Shown here: piece after piece, positions 44,857-52,534 of the stretch
How positions within the stretch are numbered: the stretch's first letter is position 1
How the letters are laid out: each line of letters opens with the position of its first letter
From: Vicinamibacterales bacterium
Lineage (GTDB): Bacteria; Acidobacteriota; Vicinamibacteria; Vicinamibacterales; Fen-181
DNA: 64,000 nt
Assembly (NCBI GenBank): GCA_036504215.1
Contig: DASXVO010000046.1
Coordinates: 1-64,000, forward strand
Reading direction: 5' to 3'
The notes under the pieces: model-generated
Databases searched by the model: none
Seen by the model: only the letters and a program-made list of their open reading frames with translations
Told to the model about the DNA's origin: nothing
Translations under genes and position numbers: made by a program

Positions 44857-45678
44857 ATGAAGGCTGTTCTCTCCTTTGCCGGCAGCGCGGTGGAGGTCTG
44901 CGCCCACGGCCCGCGGGCCGTGGCGCTGATGGATTTCCTGTTCCACCAGGTGCCGCGTGATCCCGGGGCGAAGCCGCACGCCAGGTTCGAACTGTCGGAG
45001 GCCGTGGGCGGTCTCTCGCTGTCGATCGACGATGCCGTCTGCTTCGAGGGCGCGGATGACGGGACGGCTGGCAGCGTGTTCGTTGGCGAGGTGATGTACC
45101 AGATCGCCTGCCGAAGCCGTGGGGGGTTGCTCTTCCACGCGGCCGCGCTGGCCCACCACGGTCAAAGCGTCCTCCTGCCCGGCAAGTCCCGAAGCGGAAA
45201 GACGACGCTCGTCGCGTGGCTTGCGGCGAAGGGTTTCGATTACCTCACCGACGAGATGGTCTTCGTGCCTTCCGGCGGAACGGCCATCGACGCGTTCAGC
45301 CGACCGCTCCAGCTCCGACGTGCGTCGCGCCCGGTGATCGAGAACCTGATCGGCCCACTGCCGGCCGAGGCCGTTCAGGTGGGTTCGGCCTTCGATCTCA
45401 TCCTGCCGGCCGCACTTCGGTCGACCGTCGGCATCGGTCGATCTGATCTCGCGCTCATCGTCTTTCCGCAGTACGAGGCGGCATCGCCCGGTGAGCTGAT
45501 CCGGCTGTCGCCCGCGCAAGCCGGTCTTCACCTGATGGAGGGGCTCATTAACGCTCGCAACCTGCGCGCGCACGGCTTTCCGGAGGTGGCGGCTCTCGCC
45601 CGCCAGGTTCCAGCGTACCGCGCCGCGTATTCGAGCTTCAGCCAGGTGGAGGGCGAACTGCTCTGCCTGCTGCCCTGA
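44857..45678 (+). CDS. HPr kinase-related protein (HprK-rel type)
   Basis: 273 residues from the ATG of MKAVLSFAGS with GGCAGG directly before it. The P-loop is L-P-GKSRSGKTT at 107-117, followed by the acidic pair in YLTDEMVFV (D132, E133), as in the C-terminal domain of HPr kinases. The N-terminal HPr kinase domain is absent, and the N-terminal 85 residues are typical of the HprK-related family found with PqqD and a nucleotidyltransferase. It would be an ATP-dependent kinase of a small protein or peptide, in the cytosol. Those two partners lie 8 kb upstream on the same strand, beyond the giant kinase. Confidence 0.82.
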   Translation: MKAVLSFAGSAVEVCAHGPRAVALMDFLFHQVPRDPGAKPHARFELSEAVGGLSLSIDDAVCFEGADDGTAGSVFVGEVMYQIACRSRGGLLFHAAALAHHGQSVLLPGKSRSGKTTLVAWLAAKGFDYLTDEMVFVPSGGTAIDAFSRPLQLRRASRPVIENLIGPLPAEAVQVGSAFDLILPAALRSTVGIGRSDLALIVFPQYEAASPGELIRLSPAQAGLHLMEGLINARNLRAHGFPEVAALARQVPAYRAAYSSFSQVEGELLCLLP

Positions 45679-45767
45679 GGGGGTTCTCCTGGTCTCCAGG
45701 CTCCAGGCGTGAGTGCTTGCAGTTGCGTGATCGGTGCCTGGGAGACAGTCCCGAACCCAATCCTCGT

Positions 45768-45790
45768 TACAATGAACGAACGGCCATTCA
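45768..45790 (+). promoter_or_regulatory. -10-like box and possible TetR operator
   Basis: TACAAT at 45768-45773 overlaps TGAACGAACGGCCATTCA (45773-45790), which agrees with its own reverse complement at 12 of 18 positions. It lies just before the TetR remnant. TetR regulators often bind such a site in their own promoter. If the regulator is dead, the operator is an orphan. About 70 bases upstream an inverted repeat pairs GTCTCCAGGC with GCCTGGGAGAC (45692-45746). Confidence 0.35.
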
Positions 45791-45800
45791 GCCTCTGCCC

Positions 45801-46022
45801 ATGATGCCTGTAGAAGCAGCCCGCGCCACTCAGACGGTCGCAAAGCGTTTCCGGCGCCGCGACGCCTCCCGTGAACAAGGCGACAAACGGGAAGCCAGGC
45901 TCCGAGGCGCGAGCCAGACCTTCGCGCGGTGCGGCTTCTTCAATGCCCGGGTGGCCGATATCGCGCGGGCGGCCGGCGTAGCGTCAGGGACCGCCTACCT
46001 CATACGTCCGGAACGAGGATGA
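45801..46022 (+). pseudogene. Truncated TetR-family regulator, DNA-binding part only
   Basis: About 73 codons. KREARLRGASQTFARCGFF and NARVADIARAAGVASGTAYL match the TetR helix-turn-helix, but the frame leaves the family right at GTAYL, where YFKSKD should follow, and ends IRPERG-stop. The whole ligand-binding domain is gone. The stop overlaps the start of the next hydrolase (ATGA), so a deletion seems to have joined the two. A free HTH is unlikely to dimerise, as TetR dimerises through the lost domain. Confidence 0.7.
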
Positions 46023-46801
46023 AGGCGATCGGATCGGGGCCTCCGCTCGTGCTGGTGCCCGGCGTCCAGGGCCGCTGGGAGTGGATGCGGCCGGCTGTGG
46101 ACGCGCTCGCGCGGCACTTCCGGGTCATCACCTTCTCGCTCGTCGGTGAACGCCGGAGCGGCATGGCGCTGGACGAGGCGGTCGGCTTCGACAGCCACGT
46201 CGATCAACTCGATGGAATCCTCGCGCAGGCTGGAGTCGAGCGCACGCTGCTCTGCGGCGTGTCCTTCGGAGGCTTGATCGCCCTGCGCTACGCGGCGGTT
46301 CGTCCCGAGCGCGTGGCGGGGCTCGTCCTCGTATCCACACCGGGGCCGGGCTGGAAGCCGACCGAGCGGCAGCAGGCGTACGTCCACGCGCCTCGGACGT
46401 CGGTCATCAAGTTCGTCGGGGGCGCGCCTGGACGGTTGTGGCGGGAAATCCACGCGGCGCTTCCCGGACCCGCCGAACGGTGGCGGACCGCTGCCGGATA
46501 CCTCGCCGCGATCCTGTCCGCGCCCGCTTCCGGGGTTCGAATGGCGAGACGCGTGCAACTGGTCGCGAATTGCGACCTTCGCGCCGACGCCGCGTCGATC
46601 GCGGTCCCGACGCTCGTCGTGACCGGGGAACCGGAACTCGACCGCGTGGTTCCTGTGGCCGGCACCCGCGAGTACCTGGGGCTCATCCCCGGCGCGGTGG
46701 GCCGCACGCTGGAGCACACCGGCCACATCGGCCTGATTACGAAGCCGGAGCTGTTCGCGGCGGTTCTCCACGACTTTTCCGTCTCAACGCGGAGCCGTTG
46801 A
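46019..46801 (+). CDS. Alpha/beta hydrolase
   Basis: 260 residues. The first strand is PPLVLVPGVQGRWEWM. The nucleophile elbow is GVSFGG, the acid is probably the Asp of TGEPELDRVVP and the histidine is in EHTGHIGLI, so the triad is complete. No signal peptide. The start ATG overlaps the stop of the TetR remnant. The next gene, three bases on, is also an alpha/beta hydrolase, so the two form an operon. The substrate cannot be told from sequence. Confidence 0.83.
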   Translation: MKAIGSGPPLVLVPGVQGRWEWMRPAVDALARHFRVITFSLVGERRSGMALDEAVGFDSHVDQLDGILAQAGVERTLLCGVSFGGLIALRYAAVRPERVAGLVLVSTPGPGWKPTERQQAYVHAPRTSVIKFVGGAPGRLWREIHAALPGPAERWRTAAGYLAAILSAPASGVRMARRVQLVANCDLRADAASIAVPTLVVTGEPELDRVVPVAGTREYLGLIPGAVGRTLEHTGHIGLITKPELFAAVLHDFSVSTRSR

Positions 46802-46804
46802 ACC

Positions 46805-47467
46805 ATGGTTCATCACATCCCCGGCCCGAGTGGCCGGCTCGAGGCGCTCGTCGACGATCCGTCGGCGCTCTGCACCACCGGCACGCCCGGCGCGAGCGAT
46901 CCGTTGCGGCCCCCTCGCGCAGTGGTGGTCATCGCGCACCCGCATCCGCTTCACGGCGGCACGATGCACACAAAGATCGTCTTCCAGGTGGCCAAGGCGT
47001 TCTGTCGGCTCGGATGCGCGGTGCTACGGTTCAATTTCCGCGGTGTCGGACTGAGCGATGGCACGTTTGGGGAAGGCGCCGGCGAGATCGAGGACTTCAA
47101 CGCAGCCGTTGATTTCGCGACCGCGCGATACCCGGGAATCGAAGCCTGGGCCGCCGGAGCGTCGTTCGGATCGTGGGTGGCGATGACCGCCGGCGCCAAA
47201 GACGAACGCATCAAGACGCTGATCGGCCTCGCGCTGCCGGCGAACCTCTACGACTTTTCAGCCGCCGCGCGGTCACCCAAGCCCAAGTTCGTGATCCACG
47301 GCGAGCACGACGCGATCTGCCCGCTTCGAGCGGTGCGCGCGATGTACGCGACGGCCGTCGAACCGAAGGAACTCGTCGTGATCGAAGCAGCCAATCATCT
47401 GTTCGACGGACGCCTGCACGAAGTCGCGGAAGCGATCGAAGACCTGCTGGCGCCCGCATCGTCCTGA
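46805..47467 (+). CDS. Alpha/beta hydrolase, COG2945 type
   Basis: 220 residues. VVVIAHPHPLHGGTMHTKIV is the hallmark of the COG2945 group. Nucleophile elbow GASFGSW, acid in HGEHDAICP, histidine in EAANHLFDGR; the triad is complete. Cytosolic, no signal. It follows the other hydrolase by three bases. The family is poorly characterised, and proposals include esterase or thioesterase-like roles. Confidence 0.85.
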   Translation: MVHHIPGPSGRLEALVDDPSALCTTGTPGASDPLRPPRAVVVIAHPHPLHGGTMHTKIVFQVAKAFCRLGCAVLRFNFRGVGLSDGTFGEGAGEIEDFNAAVDFATARYPGIEAWAAGASFGSWVAMTAGAKDERIKTLIGLALPANLYDFSAAARSPKPKFVIHGEHDAICPLRAVRAMYATAVEPKELVVIEAANHLFDGRLHEVAEAIEDLLAPASS

Positions 47468-47592
47468 CTCGCACGCGGCATCGGGGATCACAGGGTTACC
47501 GAGCGTTCGCAGAGACCGCGCGCCCTTTTCGGGCTCTGCGTTGAACGTGAAGGACAAGGGCGGTTCTCGAATGGTACGTTTAGAATGGACGT

Positions 47593-48189
47593 ATGCTTCG
47601 AACTGTCGGCCTCCTCGCGGTAATCTTGGCGATCGCCGCGTGCAGTTCGCGCCCGCCCGATGAGTCCGGCTATCTGAAGGAGATCGCGGCCGTGCGCGCG
47701 GCGAACGATACGATGATGCGCGCGTCTGGCTCGCCGATCTCGGCGGACAAGAGGTCGCAGTTCCTGCCGCTCGCCTACTTTCCTGTCGACCCGTCGTATG
47801 CGGTCCCCGCGGCGTTCAGGGAGAACCCGCCCACTGCCCGACCGCGGATGCAGATGGACACCTCGGCACACGAGCCGCGGTTGATGGAACTCCTGGGCGT
47901 GCTCGAGTTCACGCTCCAGGGCACGCCGCTCCGGCTGTCGGCCTTCGCCGAGGTCGGGCAGTCGGACGACCGCCTGTTCGTGCCGTTCACCGACGCCACG
48001 ACGGGAAGCGAGACCTATCGGGCCGGCCGGTATCTCGAGATCGGCCGCTCGTCCACGGGCATCTACGTCGTGGACTTCAACCGCGCGTTCAATCCCTACT
48101 GCTACTACAACCCGACCTACGACTGCCCGTACCCGCCGAAGGAGAATCGACTGGCGGTGGCCATCAGGGCGGGGGAGAAGGTCAAGTAA
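47593..48189 (+). CDS. DUF1684 lipoprotein
   Basis: 198 residues. Lipobox I-A-A-C17 after a short hydrophobic run, so it should be lipid-anchored in the envelope. DUF1684 is shown by FPVDPSYAVPAAF, YRAGRYLEIG, VVDFNRAFNPYCYYNPTY and CPYPPKENRLAVAIRAGEK. The role of the family is unknown. The gene is followed directly by a G/A-rich tandem repeat tract. Confidence 0.85.
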   Translation: MLRTVGLLAVILAIAACSSRPPDESGYLKEIAAVRAANDTMMRASGSPISADKRSQFLPLAYFPVDPSYAVPAAFRENPPTARPRMQMDTSAHEPRLMELLGVLEFTLQGTPLRLSAFAEVGQSDDRLFVPFTDATTGSETYRAGRYLEIGRSSTGIYVVDFNRAFNPYCYYNPTYDCPYPPKENRLAVAIRAGEKVK

Positions 48190-48306
48190 AGGATGAAGGA
48201 GGAAGGATGAAGGAGGAAGGAGGCATTAGAAAAGGAGGAAGGATGAAGGAGGAAAGGGGAAGGAGGAAGGATGAGGGATGAAGGACGAGGAATGAAGCAG
48301 GAAGGC
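48190..48306. repeat. G/A-rich tandem repeat tract (GGATGAAGGAGGA-like)
   Basis: About 115 bases built from GGA, GAA and TGA units, almost all G and A apart from the T of ATG, a short cattag break and a few scattered C near the 3' end. It starts right after the DUF1684 stop and runs into the first codons of the HAD gene. It contains many AGGAGG sites followed by ATG, so it offers several possible start signals. Likely to vary in length by slippage. Confidence 0.8.
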
Positions 48307-48987
48307 GGCTCGCGGGTGCTCGAAGCGGTCGTGTTCGACTTCGATGGAGTGCTGGCCGATACCGAGCCGCTCCATTTCTCGACCATCCGAGCCACGCTCG
48401 AGGCGCGTGGCGTTCCGCTGTCCTTCGAGGAATACGGTGAACGCTACCTCGGGTACGACGATGCCGGGGTGTTCCGAGCCGTGGCGCGCGACCGGGGCCT
48501 GGCGTGGGATGCGCGCGAGATCGACGCTCTCGTCCAGTCGAAGGGCCAGATATTCCGCAGGCTCGCGGCGGAAACGCCGGTGCTGTTCGCCGGCGTCGCC
48601 GAGCGGCTGCGCGAGTGGTCGGCACACGTGCCGATGGGCATTGCGTCCGGTGCATTCCGCGACGAGATCGTCATGGTGCTCGACTCGGCCGGACTCTCCG
48701 GGATGGTGCGCACCATCGTCGGCGCCGGTGAAACCACGCGCCACAAGCCCGAACCCGAACCTTACCTGCGGGCGCTCGAACTGCTCGGCCCCAATCTGAC
48801 TCCCGGCCGATGCGTCGCGATCGAGGATTCACCATGGGGCATCACCTCCGCCCGCGAGGCCCGCATGAAGGTCGTCGCCCTGACAACCAGTTGCTCGTCC
48901 GATCGACTCTTCGACGCTCACCACCTCGTCCGGTCCTTCGAAGACCTCTCGCTCGACCTGTTGAACGACGTGGCCGCGCGGTCGTGA
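48271..48987 (+). CDS. HAD-superfamily hydrolase, beta-phosphoglucomutase-like
   Basis: 238 residues from ATG 48271, which has AGGAGG five bases before it. ATG 48292 and GTG 48316 are alternatives because the N-terminus is coded by a repeat tract and the fold only starts at VLEAVVFDFDGVLADTEPLH. Catalytic motifs: the two Asp of DFDG, GIASG, the Lys of HKPEPEPYL and IEDSPWGITSA. A C1-type helical cap follows the first motif. It is a phosphatase or phosphomutase of a small sugar phosphate. Confidence 0.85.
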   Translation: MRDEGRGMKQEGGSRVLEAVVFDFDGVLADTEPLHFSTIRATLEARGVPLSFEEYGERYLGYDDAGVFRAVARDRGLAWDAREIDALVQSKGQIFRRLAAETPVLFAGVAERLREWSAHVPMGIASGAFRDEIVMVLDSAGLSGMVRTIVGAGETTRHKPEPEPYLRALELLGPNLTPGRCVAIEDSPWGITSAREARMKVVALTTSCSSDRLFDAHHLVRSFEDLSLDLLNDVAARS

Positions 48988-49000
48988 CGCGGGGAAGCCG

Positions 49001-49029
49001 TTTCAAACAGGCCCGTCCCGGCGCATAAT
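49001..49029 (+). promoter_or_regulatory. Possible sigma-70 promoter for the S9 peptidase
   Basis: TTTCAA, 17 bases, CATAAT, about 105 bases before the start codon. The -10 has five of six consensus bases and the -35 is weak. Confidence 0.35.
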
Positions 49030-49133
49030 ACGGCGACCATGCGGGACCGACGCCTCGGCGAGTGTTCACGGTCCCCGCCCCCGCAGCCCGCCCCCGATCG
49101 CCGATCCTCGCCCTGCCCCAGAAGGAGTAGTTC

Positions 49134-52133
49134 ATGCGCATACGAACGCCTGCGCGACGATGGAGTCTCGTTCTTGCGGCGCTGGCCTTGTGGGCCATCG
49201 CACTGAACGCGGACTCTGCGTTCGCGCAGAAGAAGCCGATCACCCACGACGTGTATGACACCTGGCGGTCCATCCAGGGGACGAAGCTGTCCCGCGATGG
49301 CGGCTGGCTGGTCTACGCGCTCGCCGCCCAGGAGGGCGATGGCGAACTCGTCGCCAGGAATCTGAAGACCGACGCCGAGATTCGGCAGCCGCGCGGCAAG
49401 GATCCCGTCATCACGGCGAACGGCAAGTACGTCCTCTATGGCATTGCACCGCCCCGCGCCGACGTGGACAAGGCCAAGAAGGACAAGAAGAAGGCAGACG
49501 AGATGCCGAAGTCCGGTTTCGGCATCCTCGATCTCTCCACTGGAAAGGCCGTCACGTTCGATCGAGTGAAGAGCTTCAAGGTGCCCGAGGAGTCCGCCGC
49601 CGTTGTCGCCTTCTTGTTCGAGGCGCCGGAGAAGAAGGCCGACGCCAGCGACGACAAGGACAAGAAGGTAGAGGCAAAACCTGAAGAGAAGAGGGACGGC
49701 AAGAAGAAGAACGAGAAGAAGAAGGAGCCGGGTACCGATCTGGTCGTGCGGAACCTCGCCGACGGCGGTGAAGTGAAGATCGCGGAGGTGACCGACTACG
49801 AATGGGCGAAGTCGGGAGACCTTCTCGCGTACACCGTCTCGTCGAAGAAGCCCGAGAGCGACGGCGCGTTCGTCCGCAAGACGGCCGACGGCAGCGTCCG
49901 ATCGGTGCTCACCGGACTCGGGAACTACAAGGGCATCGCGTTCGACGACGCGGGAGGCCAACTGGCGTTCGTGAGCGACCGTGACGACTACAAGGCGGAG
50001 GCGCCGGCATTCAGGCTCTATGCCTGGTCCTCTCCCGGGGACAAGGCGATTGAACTCGTGTCCGCCGCATCGCCGGGCATGCCCGCGGGCGCTGCCGTCA
50101 GCGAGTACGGCAAGCTCGAGTTCTCGAAGGATGGCAGCCGCCTGTTGTTCGGCACGGCGCCCGCCCCGAAGGCGGTTCCGGAAGGCGCTCCCGATCCCGC
50201 GAAGGTGGACATCTGGACCTGGAAGGACCCGGAACTCCAACCGATGCAGAAGGTGCGCCTCGAAGAGGAGAAGAAGCGCAGCTTCCGAGCCGCGGTGTCG
50301 CTGAAGAACAGGAAGTTCGTCCAGCTCGCGGATTCCGACATGCCCGATATCCGCCTGTCGGAGGACGCCACGAGGGCGCTCGGGCAGTCGGACGTCCCCT
50401 ACAGGCAGCTCGTGTCGTGGGACGGTGAGTACGCCGACTTCTACGCCGTGAATCCGCTCGACGGATCGCGCAAGAAGATCATCGAGAAGGCGCACTTCGG
50501 CGCCACGCTCTCGCCCGCCGGTGCCTACGTCCTCTACTTCGACTACCGCGACACCAACTGGTACGTCGTCCGCAACACGGACGGCAAGGTGATCAAGCTC
50601 ACCGACAAGTCGCTTGGCGTGCGGTTCGACGACGAGACGTCGAACACGCCGGAACCACCGCGTCCGTGGGGCGTCGCCGGGTGGACCGAAGGCGATCGCT
50701 CTCTGTTGGTCTACGACCGCTACGACATCTGGGAACTGCGGCCGGATGGCACCGCGCCGCGAACGATCACCAATGGCGTCGGCCGGAAACAGAAGCTCGT
50801 CTTCCGGTACCAGCGCCCCGAGGCGGACGAGGCTGCCGTGCCGCGTGGCCGCCGGGTCGCCGTTGACGAGCAGCCGATCAAACTCGACAAACCGCTTCTC
50901 CTGCAGGCAACCGACGACACGACGAAGGCCAGCGGCTTCTACCGCGTCACCGTGCCTCCGGTCCCGGCAGCGGTGGCCGCCGACGCCAGGACGGCGAAGA
51001 AAGCTTCGCGTCAAGGTGGCGCGGGAGCGGAAAGCGCCAGTGCCGCCTCGACGGGGCCTGGCTCCGGTCCGGCTCTCCAGGATCCGACGAAGCTTCTGAT
51101 GCTCGACAAGATGGTCGGCGGCTTCATCAAGGCGAAGGGAGCCGACACGGTCGTCATCACCGAGCAGCGGTTCGAGGAATTTCCAAACCTCTGGGTGACC
51201 GATCTCTCACTCGCGAACCCTCGGAAGGTCACCGACGCCAATCCGCAGCAGGGCACCTACGTCTGGGGCCGATCCGAGTTGATCGAGTACGTCAACGCCG
51301 ACAACGTCACGCTGCGGGCCATTCTGACGAAGCCCGAGAATTTCGACCCGTCGAAGAAGTACCCCCTGTTGGTCTACATCTACGAGGAACTGACCGACGG
51401 GCTGCACCGCTTTGTCCCGCCGGCGCCCGGCACCAGCATCAACGTCTCCCGCTTCGTCAGCAACGGCTATATCGTCCTGCGGCCGGACATCATCTACGAC
51501 ACCGGCTATCCGGGGCAGAGCGCGCTCAAGTGCGTGCTGCCGGCCGTGCAGCGCGTCGTCTCGATGGGGTTCGTCGATCCGAAGCGCGTCGGCATCCAGG
51601 GACATAGCTGGGGCGGCTATCAGATCACCTATCTCATCACGCAGACCAACATGTTCCGCGCGGTCGAAGCCGGCGCGTCGGTGAGCAACATGGTCAGCGC
51701 GTACGGCGGCATCCGGTGGGGCACCGGGATGTCGCGCGCGTTCCAGTACGAGAAGACCCAGAGCCGGATAGGCGCCCCGCCGTGGGAACGGCCGCTCCAG
51801 TTCATCGAGAACTCGCCCATCTTCTGGGTCGAGAAGGTCAAGACGCCCTACCTGACGATCCACAACGACGAAGACGACGCGGTGCCGTGGTATCAGGGGA
51901 TCGAGTTCTTCAGCGCCCTGCGGCGGCTGGGGAAAGAGGCGTACATGTTTGTGTACAACGGCGAGAAGCACGGGCTGCGTGAGCGCGACAACCAGAAGCA
52001 CTGGACCGTGCACCTCTGCGAGTTCTTCGATCATCACCTGAAGGACGCGCCGCGGCCGGAGTGGATGGACAAGGGCGTGCCGTATCTCGAGAAGGGAAAG
52101 CGGGACGTCAGCGGTCAGTTCAAGGGGAAGTAG
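49134..52133 (+). CDS. S9-family (prolyl oligopeptidase-type) secreted peptidase
   Basis: 999 residues. Signal peptide about 1-31 ending SAFAQ. A long beta-propeller (about 40-700) precedes the alpha/beta-hydrolase domain with GHSWGG (Ser825), the acid in NDEDDAVPW (Asp914) and GEKHGLRER (His946). It should cleave peptides in the periplasm. Odd feature: a Lys/Glu/Asp-rich stretch at about 165-200 (KKADASDDKDKKVEAK and more) inserted in a propeller loop. AGAAGGAG precedes the ATG. A hairpin follows the stop. It may feed peptides to the M20 peptidase 8 kb away, which is inference. Confidence 0.87.
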   Translation: MRIRTPARRWSLVLAALALWAIALNADSAFAQKKPITHDVYDTWRSIQGTKLSRDGGWLVYALAAQEGDGELVARNLKTDAEIRQPRGKDPVITANGKYVLYGIAPPRADVDKAKKDKKKADEMPKSGFGILDLSTGKAVTFDRVKSFKVPEESAAVVAFLFEAPEKKADASDDKDKKVEAKPEEKRDGKKKNEKKKEPGTDLVVRNLADGGEVKIAEVTDYEWAKSGDLLAYTVSSKKPESDGAFVRKTADGSVRSVLTGLGNYKGIAFDDAGGQLAFVSDRDDYKAEAPAFRLYAWSSPGDKAIELVSAASPGMPAGAAVSEYGKLEFSKDGSRLLFGTAPAPKAVPEGAPDPAKVDIWTWKDPELQPMQKVRLEEEKKRSFRAAVSLKNRKFVQLADSDMPDIRLSEDATRALGQSDVPYRQLVSWDGEYADFYAVNPLDGSRKKIIEKAHFGATLSPAGAYVLYFDYRDTNWYVVRNTDGKVIKLTDKSLGVRFDDETSNTPEPPRPWGVAGWTEGDRSLLVYDRYDIWELRPDGTAPRTITNGVGRKQKLVFRYQRPEADEAAVPRGRRVAVDEQPIKLDKPLLLQATDDTTKASGFYRVTVPPVPAAVAADARTAKKASRQGGAGAESASAASTGPGSGPALQDPTKLLMLDKMVGGFIKAKGADTVVITEQRFEEFPNLWVTDLSLANPRKVTDANPQQGTYVWGRSELIEYVNADNVTLRAILTKPENFDPSKKYPLLVYIYEELTDGLHRFVPPAPGTSINVSRFVSNGYIVLRPDIIYDTGYPGQSALKCVLPAVQRVVSMGFVDPKRVGIQGHSWGGYQITYLITQTNMFRAVEAGASVSNMVSAYGGIRWGTGMSRAFQYEKTQSRIGAPPWERPLQFIENSPIFWVEKVKTPYLTIHNDEDDAVPWYQGIEFFSALRRLGKEAYMFVYNGEKHGLRERDNQKHWTVHLCEFFDHHLKDAPRPEWMDKGVPYLEKGKRDVSGQFKGK

Positions 52134-52150
52134 GGCCCATTCCCAGAGCC

Positions 52151-52183
52151 ATGGGGGGCGCGGCTTTGAGGCTGCGCCCCCAT
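52151..52183 (+). terminator. Hairpin after the S9 peptidase gene
   Basis: ATGGGGGGCGCGGC pairs imperfectly with GCTGCGCCCCCAT around a TTTGAG loop. There is no T run after it, so it is a weak terminator or an RNA 3' stabiliser. GC-rich stems with the same CTGCGCCCC arm follow another gene in the window (59353-59377). Confidence 0.55.
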
Positions 52184-52197
52184 CTTCACCCCGCCAC

Positions 52198-52226
52198 ATC
52201 CAATCCTTTGAATCGGGCGATCCAAA
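52198..52226. promoter_or_regulatory. Three-half-site element upstream of TonB receptor 3
   Basis: ATCCAA, four bases, TTGAAT, six bases, ATCCAA. The last two form TTTGAATC-GGGC-GATCCAAA, an inverted repeat with one mismatch. The same arrangement and spacing recur before TonB receptor 4. It ends 147 bases before the sigma-54-type element, a normal distance for an enhancer-binding protein site. Confidence 0.5.
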
Positions 52227-52372
52227 CGCCCGACAGGTACCGCGTAGAGAATTCGTGGACCTTCGTCAGGCTCCGGGAACATCGCGACCGGACCCCAGGT
52301 AATCCCGCAAGAAACCAGACCTCCAGCGTGGACGGATCGCGGTCCGGCGCGATCGGTTCACGAGCGGATTCA

Positions 52373-52388
52373 TGGCATGCCGCGTGCT
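52373..52388 (+). promoter_or_regulatory. Sigma-54 promoter-like element for TonB receptor 3
   Basis: TGGCAT-GCCGC-GTGCT: GG-N10-GC spacing and nine of eleven informative positions of TGGCAC-N5-TTGCW. The same 16-base word, with one change, lies before TonB receptor 4. Expected leader about 135 bases. Confidence 0.6.
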
Positions 52389-52486
52389 GTCGATCGGACG
52401 GACGTCGCTTCAGGTAATTCCCCCCATCCGGTCCGGCAACCCCCCGTTTGAAGCCGCCGTGGTGCAGACGTAGACGCCTGAAGTGT

Positions 52487-52519
52487 GCGTCGTTTCGGCG
52501 TCGTTTCGGCGGCGTTTCC
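52487..52519 (+). repeat. Three 11-bp tandem units in the TonB receptor 3 leader
   Basis: GCGTCGTTTCG twice, then GCGGCGTTTCC, directly before the ribosome site (AGGAGG). The period of 11 equals one helical turn. A longer array of a related unit lies in the TonB receptor 4 leader. In the rest of the 401-base gap I see only the hairpin, three-half-site element and promoter listed. Confidence 0.6.
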
Positions 52520-52534
52520 CAATCAGGAGGTCGT

